This document shows positions 26,619 to 34,964 of a DNA stretch of 64,000 nt, piece by piece. A program made the position numbers and the translations under genes. Origin of the DNA: Geothrix sp. (lineage in GTDB: Bacteria > Acidobacteriota > Holophagae > Holophagales > Holophagaceae); NCBI RefSeq assembly GCF_030219325.1, contig NZ_CP126625.1, positions 3,522,857 through 3,586,856 on the forward strand, read 5' to 3'. The notes below the pieces were generated by a model. That model did no database searches. It worked only from the letters and a program-made list of their open reading frames with translations, and was not told the DNA's origin. How positions within the stretch are numbered: position 1 is the first letter of the stretch; each line of letters starts with the position of its first letter.

Positions 26619-27556
26619 CGGGTCTCCTGGGAGATCAGGGTGGGGTGGAGAAGGCGGAAGGCCCGGGACATCCGGACCTCACCGTCGTTCAAGAGGAAGG
26701 CTGCGGCCACGTCGTGGCGCTCCGCCCAGGCCAGCCCCGCTTCGGGGCCCAGCACGTAGAGGGCGGTGGAGAGCACGTCCGCCGTGAGAGCCTCCGCCGT
26801 GACGACCGCGGTGGCGCCCCAGGCCTCGCACCGCTGGCCACTCCGGGGATCGAGGATGTGGCGGCCCCGCTCGGAGGTGCCGCTGCACGAGAGGGAGGCA
26901 TTGCGCAGGTTCAGGGTCATGCGGACCTGGTCCCGGTGCTGCGGGTCAGCCAGGGAGGTGGCGTACGGGGGGCCCCAGGCGAGGATCTGCCCCCCGAAGT
27001 CCAGCCAGCCCGTGCGCACCTTGGCGGCCTTCCGCATGCGGTCCAGGGCGTAGCCCTTGAGGAAGCCACCTTCTTCCAGGCCCGCCCCCGGGTGCCGGAG
27101 GCGGGCCGTGCCCGCTTCGCTGTCCAGTTCCAGCAGGTTGGCGCCGGAAGCGTTGGACGCCTTGACGAGCGCGTCCATCCCGGGGATGCGTCCCCCTTCG
27201 CGCACGCCCCAGGCCCGCATCAAGGCCATGAGGACCGGATCGAAGGCTCCCTCCGTGCAGTGGTTCCAGGCCTTCATCTGGCTCAGCAGGGCGAGCCACT
27301 CCTGGCTCAGGTGCACCGGACGTCCCTCCGCCGCGTTCAGCTGGCTCCAGGCGGATTGCGGATTCCAGGTCGAACACTCGGACTCGATCCGGGCACATTC
27401 GGATAGGGCCGCCTGCGACCCGGCCACCGTGCCCACGCCCTCGAAGTGCAGCCGCAGTTCGGTGCCCATGGCCAGCACCTTGCGGTCCACGACCGGGCCC
27501 CGGACCTGGCCGGTGAGCAGGGATGGGAAGAGGATGGCGAGGATGGGTTTCAACAT
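26615..27556 (-). CDS. apbE: FAD:protein FMN transferase ApbE
   Basis: A 313-residue periplasmic Mg-dependent enzyme that cleaves FAD and links FMN to Thr or Ser of target proteins. Seen: an export signal (MLKPILAILFPSLLTGQ), VLAMGTELRLHFEG, GFLKGYALDRM, and the strong C-terminal signature HILDPRSGQRC followed by AVVTAEALTADVLSTAL. I chose ATG 27556; a GTG at 27574 is possible but would lie inside a palindrome. It is first of four genes with the porin, FMN-domain and membrane proteins. Two Fur-like palindromes lie just upstream. Confidence 0.88.
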   Translation of the reverse strand: MLKPILAILFPSLLTGQVRGPVVDRKVLAMGTELRLHFEGVGTVAGSQAALSECARIESECSTWNPQSAWSQLNAAEGRPVHLSQEWLALLSQMKAWNHCTEGAFDPVLMALMRAWGVREGGRIPGMDALVKASNASGANLLELDSEAGTARLRHPGAGLEEGGFLKGYALDRMRKAAKVRTGWLDFGGQILAWGPPYATSLADPQHRDQVRMTLNLRNASLSCSGTSERGRHILDPRSGQRCEAWGATAVVTAEALTADVLSTALYVLGPEAGLAWAERHDVAAAFLLNDGEVRMSRAFRLLHPTLISQETR

Positions 27557-27559
27557 ATC

Positions 27560-27574
27560 GAGACTGAGTCTCAC
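27560..27574. promoter_or_regulatory. Fur-like palindrome 1 upstream of apbE
   Basis: CGAGACTGAGTCTCA (plus strand), a 15-base 7-1-7 palindrome with GAGACT/AGTCTC arms. It ends four bases before the apbE ATG I chose. Its form, TGAGA-N5-TCTCA with one end base changed, matches the layout of Fur-family boxes. A second copy lies 30 bases away. Confidence 0.55.
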
Positions 27575-27603
27575 TATTTTTCAATTCCATTTCAAGAACT
27601 TTT

Positions 27604-27618
27604 TGAGAACAAATCTCA
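27604..27618. promoter_or_regulatory. Fur-like palindrome 2 between apbE and the divergent peptidase gene
   Basis: TGAGAACAAATCTCA, a TGAGA-N5-TCTCA palindrome with the same arms as palindrome 1. It lies in the AT-rich divergent promoter region between apbE and the 27658 gene. Two matching operators suggest co-operative repression by an iron- or other metal-responsive Fur-family protein. The direction it controls is not settled; apbE is the more likely target. Confidence 0.6.
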
Positions 27619-27657
27619 TAAAGCGACCTGCGTCACAGGGTGGGCACACTTGGAGGC

Positions 27658-30192
27658 ATGTCCTCCCGACACCTCCTGCCCTGTCTCGCGCTCCTGCCCG
27701 CCCTGCTCCAGGCCGCGCCCCGCACCCAGGCCCCCGACGCCGCCTGGATCACCTTCACCACGGCGCACTACCGCATCCACTGCCCCAAAGCCTTCGAGAC
27801 CTTCGGACGGGACGTGGCCGGACGCGTGGAGGGCATCCACGCCCAGTACCTGGCGTTGGTGGGCTTCGCCTACGAGAAGCCCATCGACGTCCTGATCCTG
27901 GATCCCGTCATGGAGGCCAACGGCATGGCCTTCCCGATCCTCCAGCGGCCCCATGTCGTGCTCTGGAAGACCGAGCCCGAGCCGGATTCCGCCATCGGCC
28001 ACCACCACGGCTGGGCGGAGTTGCTGATCACCCACGAGCTCGGGCACATGCACCACCTCCTGCGCCCCGCCCGCAAGCCCAGCCTCTGGCGACGCTGGAC
28101 CGCGGCCCTGGGCCCGCTCGCGGAGAAGTCGCCCCGCTGGGTGACGGAGGGTTACGCCACGCTCATCGAAGGCAAGCTCACGGGCAGCGGCCGGCCCCAC
28201 AGCGCCATCCGAGCCTCGGTCCTGCGCCAGTGGGCCCTGGAGGGCAAGCTGCCCACCTACGAGGCCCTCAGCGGCATGGATGGCTTCCTGGGCGGCAGCA
28301 TGGCCTACCTGGGGGGCAGCGCCTACCTCGAGTGGCTGGAGACGAAATCCGGCGATCCGAAGGTCTTCCAGTCCCTCTGGACCCGCATGGCGGGCAAGCG
28401 CAGCTTCGAGGCCTCCTTCCTGGCCACCTTCGGATTCAGCCCCAAGGATGGCTATCAGCGCTTCTGCGCCGAACTCACCCACACCGCCCTGGAGCTCGAG
28501 CGCCGTTCGAAGGCCGAAGGGCTGCGTCAAGGCGAGCTCGTCGCCCAGCTGGGCGGCTGGGCCACGGAACTGGCCCTCAGCCCGGACGGGACGAAGCTCC
28601 TGGCCCGCGTGCTGGATCCCAAGAAACCCGGGCTCTACGTCTGGGACCTCAAGGCTCCCAAGGCGCCGAAGGCGGCGGTGAAGGATGCCGGCGAGCCGGC
28701 GGATCACGCGCCGCTGGCACCCGTGCTCCCCCCCACCCGTCGCCTGGGGCGCATCCACGGCGCCCTGCCCTGGAAGCCGGTCTGGACCTCGTCCCAGACC
28801 ATCGCCTACCAGCTGCGCCTGCCGGATGCAGAAGGCGTCCTCCGGCCCCAGCCGCGCCAGTGGCGCCTGGGCCAGACCCCAGGCGCGGCCCCGGCGGCGA
28901 ACGCAGGCACGGCCAACCTGACCTGGAAGGAAGTGGGTGGCATCTGGAACCTGGTGGATGCGGCGGGCCGGCCGCTCACCCGCACCCTGGCCGCGGCCTG
29001 GAACCCCACCGCCACGCCTGACGGCAAGTGGATCTACTACACCCAGCTCAGCGCCTCGGGCCTGCAGATCCGCCGCCTCGACGCCACGCAGCCGCCCCTG
29101 GAAGAGAAGCCCCTTCCCGCGGATCCCGCGCCCCTGGTGAAGGACCTGGTGCTGCCGAAGGCCGACGAGCCCAGCCCCCTGCCGACGCCGGTCCCCGTGG
29201 AGCCCCGGCCCTACCGCGTGGGGCCGAGCCACGATGTCTTCTCACTGGTGGGCTACAGCAGCACGCCCTCGGGCAACAGCTACCAGCTCGGGGCCGGGGG
29301 CAACGACATCCTGGGCCGCCTGAACTGGCAGGTGCTGGCGGGCTTCGGCAATGCCGCGGGGCCCCGCGGAGGCATGCTGGGCATGGCCTGGCGCGGCTGG
29401 AGCTGGGCGCCGTCCCTGCAGGTGTTCTCCGCGCTGGAGCGGCCCTTCTACCAGGACCACCTCGCCACGAAGGGCTTCGACCGGGAGCGCCGCGGCGCCG
29501 AGCTGGCCCTGGAGCACGTCGACCAGGGACGGCCCTGGTTCACCCTGCGTCCCGTGGCGGCCTTCGAGCGCGTCCTCCCCGTCGATGCCGAGGGCTTCCC
29601 CCGGGCACTCGGCGGGCTGGAAGCCACGCTCGGCAGCTTCTGGAGCCGGGATCGCCAGGGGCTGCGCGCCTCCGCCGCGCTCCGCGAATTCGGGGGCCGC
29701 ACGGGCGGCCAGGCCTGGGCCCTCACACGCCTCTCGCTCAGCGCCGGGTGGATCAACCCCTGGGCGCCCATCACGCTGGAGGCCGAGTCGGGCCGCATCG
29801 GCGGAGATCCCTCCGCCTACGACCGCTTCCACCTCGGCGGCGTCCCCACCTCGCTGCTCCCCACCTCCCTGGACGCGAACCGGGTGGTGCAGGCGGCCCT
29901 GCCCGCCTACACCGCCGCCGGCAACCGCCTCCAGCGCCTCCGCGGCGAACTGGGGCTCGGCATCTTCCACGCCTACGTCGAGCACGCCACGATCTGGCAG
30001 GACACGGCGGCCCGGCCCTCCGCCCAGCGGGTGGTGGGCCTCGAGCTGGACAGCCGCGCCCTCGGCCTGCCCATGGACGTGCTCCGGAGGCTGACCGGCA
30101 ACCTCACCTTCACCGTGGGGATCCACCGCCCCCTGGACGGCGTCATGAAGGACCGGACCGTGGGGACCCTCAGCGTGATCGTGCGACCCTAG
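27658..30192 (+). CDS. Secreted gluzincin metalloprotease with propeller and outer-membrane barrel regions
   Basis: An 844-residue exported protein. After a signal peptide (MSSRHLLPCLALLPALLQA) comes a gluzincin-type peptidase (peptidase MA-like): HELGH at residues 126-130 with a third ligand Glu at about 164 in WVTEGYATL. A middle region has WD40/TolB-like blades (TELALSPDGTKLLARVLDPK, TATPDGKWIYYTQL). The last 300 residues look like an outer-membrane beta-barrel of FhaC/BamA-like character. The fusion suggests a surface-anchored protease; its substrate is unknown. ATG 27658 fits the signal peptide; GTG 27640 is an alternative. Confidence 0.75.
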   Translation: MSSRHLLPCLALLPALLQAAPRTQAPDAAWITFTTAHYRIHCPKAFETFGRDVAGRVEGIHAQYLALVGFAYEKPIDVLILDPVMEANGMAFPILQRPHVVLWKTEPEPDSAIGHHHGWAELLITHELGHMHHLLRPARKPSLWRRWTAALGPLAEKSPRWVTEGYATLIEGKLTGSGRPHSAIRASVLRQWALEGKLPTYEALSGMDGFLGGSMAYLGGSAYLEWLETKSGDPKVFQSLWTRMAGKRSFEASFLATFGFSPKDGYQRFCAELTHTALELERRSKAEGLRQGELVAQLGGWATELALSPDGTKLLARVLDPKKPGLYVWDLKAPKAPKAAVKDAGEPADHAPLAPVLPPTRRLGRIHGALPWKPVWTSSQTIAYQLRLPDAEGVLRPQPRQWRLGQTPGAAPAANAGTANLTWKEVGGIWNLVDAAGRPLTRTLAAAWNPTATPDGKWIYYTQLSASGLQIRRLDATQPPLEEKPLPADPAPLVKDLVLPKADEPSPLPTPVPVEPRPYRVGPSHDVFSLVGYSSTPSGNSYQLGAGGNDILGRLNWQVLAGFGNAAGPRGGMLGMAWRGWSWAPSLQVFSALERPFYQDHLATKGFDRERRGAELALEHVDQGRPWFTLRPVAAFERVLPVDAEGFPRALGGLEATLGSFWSRDRQGLRASAALREFGGRTGGQAWALTRLSLSAGWINPWAPITLEAESGRIGGDPSAYDRFHLGGVPTSLLPTSLDANRVVQAALPAYTAAGNRLQRLRGELGLGIFHAYVEHATIWQDTAARPSAQRVVGLELDSRALGLPMDVLRRLTGNLTFTVGIHRPLDGVMKDRTVGTLSVIVRP

Positions 30193-30210
30193 TCCTCCCC
30201 AAGGGGTCGC

Positions 30211-31401
30211 ATGTCCTTCCTCATCGCGCTCGTCATCATCCTCCTGGTCCAGTGGCTGCATTTGCGGCTGCTGCGCCTGGAGATGCCCAGGCGCACCCTG
30301 CCCTGGCTGCCCTGGATCCTGGTGGCCCTGCATCTCCCCCTGATCCTCTTCGCGGTGATGCGCGCCGTAGGCGTCAGCGGGCCCGGCACCCTGCCCCTGC
30401 TGCGCTCCCTGGCCCGGATGGGGTTCTACTTCCAGGCCTTCACCGTCCTGCATCTGATCATCAGCATGGTGGCCGACATGGGCTGGCGGCTCAGCCGCCT
30501 CGGCCGGCCCCAGAACCCGGAGGTCGAGGAGGACACGCCGGAGGACGCTGGGCGCCGGGCCTTCCTGCGCACGGCCGCCCTGACCAGCACCGGAGCCGCC
30601 CTCGCCGTGGGCGTGGCCGGCGCCCGGCAGGCCTACGGGGATCCGGAGATCACGCGGAAGACGCTGGCCTTCCCCGACCTCCCTCCGGGTTTGGAGGGAC
30701 TCAGGATCGCCCACCTGAGCGACCTCCATGCGGGCCCCCTCGTGAGCCTGGGGACGCTGCGCCGCTGGCGGGACCTCACCGAGCGGGAAGGGCCGGAGCT
30801 CCTGCTCTTCACGGGGGATCTCGTGGACAGCCGACCGGAGGAACTGGCGCCGCTACTCGAGGCCTTCGAGGGCTTCCGGCCGCCCCTGGGCCGCTTCGCA
30901 GTGCTGGGCAACCATGACTTCTTCGATGATCCCCGCCCCATCCGGCGGGACCTGGAAGCCGCTGGCATCCGCTGCCTGGAAAACAGGGCGGCCCTGGTCC
31001 AGCGGGGCGGCTCGACCCTGGCCCTGCTGGGTCTGCAGGATCCCATGGCGCGGAACGGACGCTTCCGCCGCCTGGTCTTCGGTCCGGGCCCCCGGCCCGC
31101 CGAGGCGGCGCGGGACCTGCCCGCGGAAGCCTTCCGCATCTGCATGAACCACCGGCCCAGCGAATGGGAGCAGGCCCTGGCCGCCGGGGCGCGGCTCACC
31201 CTCTCCGGCCATACCCACGGTGGCCAGATCAATCCCATCCCGGGCTGGAGCAGCGCAAACCTCATCGGCCCCCGCACCGCCGGCCTCTACCGTGAAGGGG
31301 AGGATCTGCTCTACGTCAGCCGCGGCCTCGGCGTGGTGGGCCTGCCCATCCGCATCGCCGCCGCACCGGAGATCGCAATCTTCACGCTGAAGCGGGGCTA
31401 G
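30211..31401 (+). CDS. Membrane-anchored metallophosphoesterase
   Basis: A 396-residue protein of the calcineurin-like phosphoesterase family with YaeI-like features. The N-terminal 120 residues hold three or four hydrophobic helices plus a Tat-like RRAFLRTAALTSTG segment. The catalytic motifs are complete: LSDLHAG, FTGDLVDS, GNHDFF, NHRP and SGHTHGGQ. The domain is expected to bind two metal ions and face the periplasm. YaeI-type enzymes act on UDP-sugar lipids or phospholipid intermediates, but this substrate is unassigned. It follows the protease gene by 18 bases on the same strand. Its 3' end overlaps the opposite-strand anti-sigma gene. Confidence 0.85.
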   Translation: MSFLIALVIILLVQWLHLRLLRLEMPRRTLPWLPWILVALHLPLILFAVMRAVGVSGPGTLPLLRSLARMGFYFQAFTVLHLIISMVADMGWRLSRLGRPQNPEVEEDTPEDAGRRAFLRTAALTSTGAALAVGVAGARQAYGDPEITRKTLAFPDLPPGLEGLRIAHLSDLHAGPLVSLGTLRRWRDLTEREGPELLLFTGDLVDSRPEELAPLLEAFEGFRPPLGRFAVLGNHDFFDDPRPIRRDLEAAGIRCLENRAALVQRGGSTLALLGLQDPMARNGRFRRLVFGPGPRPAEAARDLPAEAFRICMNHRPSEWEQALAAGARLTLSGHTHGGQINPIPGWSSANLIGPRTAGLYREGEDLLYVSRGLGVVGLPIRIAAAPEIAIFTLKRG

Positions 31402-31646
31402 GGCTTCCGGAGCGTCGCCTGGACCCGGGCCAGGGCCTCGGCGGCCACCTCCGGGGCTGTCGGTGGCGGCGCCAGCGAGGCCTTGGCGAAGCCAGGCAGG
31501 GCTTCCAGGCCCCGCAGGAACCCGGCGCAGACCCGGCACAGCAGCAGGTGGATCCAGATGCCGATCCGGCGCGACAGCGGCAAGGAGCCTTCGGCGTACT
31601 CCGTGAGTTCGGTCTGGACGTCGTGGCAGGTGGGCAGGAGCTTCAT
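31398..31646 (-). CDS. Small zinc-binding anti-sigma factor
   Basis: An 82-residue cytoplasmic protein with no transmembrane segment. The N-terminal part carries the ZAS-type zinc motif IHLLLCRVC (H-x3-C-x2-C) after an earlier TCHD. Proteins of this form sequester ECF sigma factors and often release them on thiol or metal stress. The ATG at 31646 overlaps the sigma stop (ATGA), so expression is coupled to the sigma factor. It is the last gene of the buf-type operon. The longer in-frame reading upstream is out of context and was dropped. Confidence 0.8.
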   Translation of the reverse strand: MKLLPTCHDVQTELTEYAEGSLPLSRRIGIWIHLLLCRVCAGFLRGLEALPGFAKASLAPPPTAPEVAAEALARVQATLRKP

Positions 31647-32260
31647 GGGCGGCCTCCCAGGACGTGGGCACGGAGCCGGGCCTGCAGCAGCACCCGGGAA
31701 CGGTGGAGGCGCTGGCGGACCGTGCCGGGGGTCAGCTGGAGGTGCCGGGCGATGTCGTCCGTCTCCCAGTCCTCCAGGTCCTTCAGCACGAACACGATCC
31801 GGTGCGAGTCCGGCAGCTCGTCCAGGGCCCGGGTCAGGCACTCGCGCATCTCCTGCCGCTCCACCAGCGCGTGGGCCTGGGCCTCCACCTGCCACTCCGG
31901 CAGGCGCTCGGTCTCGGTGTGGTGGCCCCGCTCGTCAAAGGGGCCCAGGGCCAGCGGCTCCGGGCGCTCCATGTCGTGGATGCGCACCCGGCTCCGGCGC
32001 ACCATCAGCGCCGCGTTCAGGCAGACCTTGTAGCCCCAGCTGCTGAACCGGCTGCGTCCTTCGAACTTCGGCAGGTCGCGGTGGATGCTCATGAGGGCGT
32101 CCTGGAGCGCATCCTGGGTGTCGGCCGTGTTGCCCAGGATGCGGCGGATCCCGTTGTGGAAGAGGGACAGGTGGGGCGTGACGAGCGCGCCGAAGGCATC
32201 CGAGTCGCCCGCGGCGGCCCGCTCGATCAGTTCCGATTCCGTGTGGGGAGCTTCCGACAT
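31643..32260 (-). CDS. ECF RNA polymerase sigma factor
   Basis: A 205-residue sigma-70 family factor with region 2 (ALQDALMSIHRDLPKFEGRS, then RFSSWGYKVCLNAALMVRR) and region 4 (EDWETDDIARHLQLTPGTVR) linked directly, as in ECF factors. It is paired with the downstream zinc anti-sigma gene through a four-base overlap. It follows the YceI gene by 41 bases, which include a short CCGCTG/CAGCGG hairpin next to the ATG. The likely target is the bufferin operon itself, but I could not identify its promoter elements. Confidence 0.9.
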   Translation of the reverse strand: MSEAPHTESELIERAAAGDSDAFGALVTPHLSLFHNGIRRILGNTADTQDALQDALMSIHRDLPKFEGRSRFSSWGYKVCLNAALMVRRSRVRIHDMERPEPLALGPFDERGHHTETERLPEWQVEAQAHALVERQEMRECLTRALDELPDSHRIVFVLKDLEDWETDDIARHLQLTPGTVRQRLHRSRVLLQARLRAHVLGGRP

Positions 32261-32301
32261 GCCGCTGCCAGTGTCAGCGGGGCCATCGCCTCCGGCAAGC
32301 G

Positions 32302-32919
32302 CTACTTCTTGCTGGCGGGGGCCTTCTTCGCTGCGGGCGCCTTGGCCGGTGGCGCCTCGAAGAAGCCCACCAGCAGGAGGTCCAGCTCCACCTGGCGCTT
32401 CAGGCTGATCTTGGCGGCCACGCTGTCGGCGCCCACGCCGTAGTCGAGTCGGTCCAGGGGCAGGGTGGCCCGGTAGGACCAGGTGCGGACATCGGCGCCA
32501 TTCATCCCCTCCGCGGCCAGGAAGGGGAGCTCCAGGTCCCGGGTCACGCCGTGCATGGCGAGGGTGCCCCGCACGAGCACGCGGTCACCGTCCCGGCGCA
32601 CCTCCTTCGAGGTGAAGGTGATCTTGGGGTACTTGGCCGCATCGAAGAAGTCGTCGCTCCGCAAGTGCTCGTCGCGCTTGCCGTTGGCGGTGTTGATGGA
32701 GCGGGCGTCGATGTCGAGGCGGATGCTGGCGCCTTCCAGGGTGGCGGGGTCGCCCTGGATGTCGGCCTTGAAGCGCGTGAAGCGGCCCGGCACGTCGAAG
32801 AGCAGGGTCGAGGCCTTGAAGCCGAGCACCGTGTGGTTGTCGTCCACGCGGAAGACCCGGGTCTGGGCCAAGAGGGGAGCCGCCAGCAGCAGGGCCGGCA
32901 GGAGGAAGCGGAAGCGCAT
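32302..32919 (-). CDS. YceI-family periplasmic lipid-binding-like protein
   Basis: A 205-residue exported protein: signal peptide MRFRFLLPALLLAAPLLAQ, then the YceI/lipocalin-like barrel with VDDNHTVLGFKASTL, RSDDFFDAAKYPKITFTSKE and a GTLAMHGVTRDLELP strand. YceI proteins bind isoprenoid quinones or similar lipids. The Ala/Lys-rich tail PPAKAPAAKKAPASKK is unusual. GAGG lies eight bases before the ATG. It stands 25 bases after the DUF2063 gene and just before the ECF sigma factor, so it is probably part of the peptide operon. Confidence 0.85.
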   Translation of the reverse strand: MRFRFLLPALLLAAPLLAQTRVFRVDDNHTVLGFKASTLLFDVPGRFTRFKADIQGDPATLEGASIRLDIDARSINTANGKRDEHLRSDDFFDAAKYPKITFTSKEVRRDGDRVLVRGTLAMHGVTRDLELPFLAAEGMNGADVRTWSYRATLPLDRLDYGVGADSVAAKISLKRQVELDLLLVGFFEAPPAKAPAAKKAPASKK

Positions 32920-32944
32920 GGGGACCTCGGGATCAGGGTTGTTT

Positions 32945-33727
32945 TCAGAGGGGGGTTTGGAAGCCCGCGATGGCGCCATCGCGGCGGAGATCCCGGAGCA
33001 GAGCCAGGACGGGTTCGAGTTCTGGAATGCCCAGGGCGGCGGCGGCCTCAGCCAGGGGCCGGGTCCGGGCCCGCACCAGCAGGGCGGCGGTGGCGGGCGT
33101 CAGCTCCATGAGCCGGGTCTCGCCTTCCGCATTCCGGAAGGCGATGAGGCTCGTGGGCTTCGCCTCGGGGATGGGCGCGGCCTCCGTGGTGCGGTGGACG
33201 GCATGACCATAGGACACGATCTGGGTGGCCGCATCCAGGACGATGACATCCTCCGGCGCGGGCTCTGCGTGGATGCTGCCGGGGGGATCCGAGTCGGGGT
33301 ACCGGGCCACCAGCACTTCGAGAAGCTCGGCATGGGCCAGCTCCAGCAGGAAGGGCCAGCGCTCCTGGCCCCAGCCCGTGGCGGCCAGCCAGCCCAGGAA
33401 GGCCGGGGCGATGTCGCGGTAGTGGCCGCTCCGCACCGTCCGGGCATCCAGGAAGGCCTGCACGCAGGCGTCCCAGCGTTCGGCTGATTCCAGCAGCGCC
33501 TTCAGCACCGGGAACATGGTCTCCAGGGGCTCGAGCAGGCTCATGCGGACCAGCTCGCGGTAGGTGAGCAAGGCTTCGCCCTGCTCGCGGAAGGCGCGCT
33601 GGTCGTCGCCCGGAAGGTCGTGGCGGCGGGCGGCGCGGCCCGGATCCGCCTCGAGGGCGGCCTCGTCGGCATCCAGGACCAGGGTGGCCATGGCCCGCTG
33701 GAGGCGGAGGGTGCGGGACTCAGGCAT
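32945..33727 (-). CDS. DUF2063 partner protein of the MNIO enzyme (BufC/HvfC-like)
   Basis: A 260-residue cytoplasmic protein matching the DUF2063 family, annotated as putative DNA-binding but known as the partner of DUF692 enzymes (BufC, HvfC). Seen: the N-terminal helical RLQRAMATLVLDADEA, LLTYRELVRMSLLEPLETMF, and the middle block GHYRDIAPAFLGWLA. Partners of this type hold the peptide near the MNIO active site. It overlaps the DUF692 gene by eight bases, so the two are translationally coupled. Assignment rests on family and position. Confidence 0.85.
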   Translation of the reverse strand: MPESRTLRLQRAMATLVLDADEAALEADPGRAARRHDLPGDDQRAFREQGEALLTYRELVRMSLLEPLETMFPVLKALLESAERWDACVQAFLDARTVRSGHYRDIAPAFLGWLAATGWGQERWPFLLELAHAELLEVLVARYPDSDPPGSIHAEPAPEDVIVLDAATQIVSYGHAVHRTTEAAPIPEAKPTSLIAFRNAEGETRLMELTPATAALLVRARTRPLAEAAAALGIPELEPVLALLRDLRRDGAIAGFQTPL

Positions 33728-34571
33728 GGCGGGCCCCCATGGTCATCAGGGCCGCGTCATAGGCCCGCTGGAGCCGCGAGCGCTCTGCCAGCAGAAGCTC
33801 GAGGTCGGGGATGTGGTTGTCCCGCTCGAGCAGCACGGGGACGGGACGCCCGAGCCGGGCCAGGGTCCACTGCATGAGCTCGATCACCGGGTCGATGACC
33901 TCCGCCCCGTGGGTATCCACGGTGAGTTCGCCGAACTTCTTGTGCCCGGCGATGTGGATCTGGGCGACGCGATCCAGGGGCATGCGCGCCAGCCAGGCCT
34001 TCGGATCGAAACCGAAGTTGAGCGCGTTGACGTAGACGTTGTTGACGTCCAGCAGCCACCCCGTGTCCGCGCCCTCGAGCACGGCGGTGACGAAGTCGGC
34101 CTCGTCCATCTCCGCGGCACCCAGCTCGGCGTAGTAGGTGATGTTCTCCAGCAGCAGTGGAACGGGCAGGCGGGCCTGCAGATCCCGGGCCCGGGCCACC
34201 GTGTGTCGCACCGACTCCCGCGTGAAGGGCAGGGGCAGCAGCTCGTGGAGGCAGGTGGCGTCGACGCTGGTGAAGCAGAGGTGCTCGGAGTGCCAGGGGG
34301 TGCCGGTGCGCACCAGGAAGTCGCCCAGGTCGCGCAGGTAGACCTCGTCCCACACATCGAAGCCGCCCACGGACATGCTGAGTCCGTGGGTGAGCACGGG
34401 GTCGCGGTCGAGGATGGCGCAGGCCAGCCGGTGGTGCCGTCCTCCATCCCCCACGACATTCTCAGGGCAGGTCTCCCAGAAGGGCACGCCGTGGGCCTCC
34501 ATCCGCGCCACCGCTTCGAGGTGGGGGCGGCGGAGCCCGAGCCCCACGCCGGTGAACCTGTCCTGAGCCAT
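33720..34571 (-). CDS. bufB: DUF692 (MNIO) peptide-modifying enzyme, BufB-like
   Basis: A 283-residue TIM-barrel enzyme of the multinuclear non-heme iron oxidase family (DUF692). Relatives MbnB, TglH and the bufferin BufB modify cysteines of peptide precursors, including forming thiooxazoles. Seen: GVGLGLRRPHLEA, SEHLCFTSVDA, LLLENITYYAEL, LLDVNNVYVNAL and QIHIAGHKKFGEL, which supply the conserved His, Glu, Asn and Asp ligands. GGGAGG sits five bases before the ATG. It follows the Cys-rich precursor by 16 bases and overlaps the DUF2063 partner. Confidence 0.9.
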   Translation of the reverse strand: MAQDRFTGVGLGLRRPHLEAVARMEAHGVPFWETCPENVVGDGGRHHRLACAILDRDPVLTHGLSMSVGGFDVWDEVYLRDLGDFLVRTGTPWHSEHLCFTSVDATCLHELLPLPFTRESVRHTVARARDLQARLPVPLLLENITYYAELGAAEMDEADFVTAVLEGADTGWLLDVNNVYVNALNFGFDPKAWLARMPLDRVAQIHIAGHKKFGELTVDTHGAEVIDPVIELMQWTLARLGRPVPVLLERDNHIPDLELLLAERSRLQRAYDAALMTMGARHA

Positions 34572-34587
34572 GCCGGCCTCCCGTCCG

Positions 34588-34935
34588 CTACTTCTTTTCC
34601 TTGCCGCAGGAACCTTCCTTCTTGTCCTTGCCGCAGGAGCCGTCCTTGGCCTTCTTGTCCTTGCCGCAGGAGCCATCCTTCGCCTTCTTCTCCTTCTTGT
34701 CCTTGCTGCCGCAGGAGCCCTTGCCGCAGGAACCATCCTTGGCCTTGCCGTCCTTCGCCTTGTCGGTGGCCTTGCCCGCCTCCTTGGCGTCCTTGGCGCC
34801 ACATTCGCCCGCCTGCGTGAGGGCGGCTTCGGCCCCGAAGGCCTCCACGGGCGTGGCGCCCACGGTCGCGGACCCGCCGGCCATGAGCGAGCCGGCGGTG
34901 AAGAGGGTGGCGGCACCGATCAACTTCGTGAACAT
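34588..34935 (-). CDS. bufA: Bufferin-like Cys-rich precursor peptide (DUF2282-like)
   Basis: A 115-residue precursor. It has an N-terminal export signal (MFTKLIGAATLFTAGSLMAG) and a Lys-rich tail with six cysteines at 45, 70, 75, 90, 101 and 110. Three are in identical DGSCGK units (67-72, 87-92, 98-103), one in KGSCGS and one in EGSCGK; the first is in GECGAK. Family members carry EGKCG-type motifs that a DUF692 enzyme turns into thiooxazoles that bind Cu(I). It is first of six genes on the minus strand, with a strong GGAGG five bases upstream of the ATG. Confidence 0.85.
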   Translation of the reverse strand: MFTKLIGAATLFTAGSLMAGGSATVGATPVEAFGAEAALTQAGECGAKDAKEAGKATDKAKDGKAKDGSCGKGSCGSKDKKEKKAKDGSCGKDKKAKDGSCGKDKKEGSCGKEKK

Positions 34936-34964
34936 GAATCCTCCGTGCGGACAGGGCCGCATCG

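Noticed and set aside
34588-34935. Short-spaced repeats that might look like a CRISPR array
   Set aside because: The repeats are in-frame codons of a Lys/Cys-rich protein with irregular spacing, not direct repeats with unique spacers.
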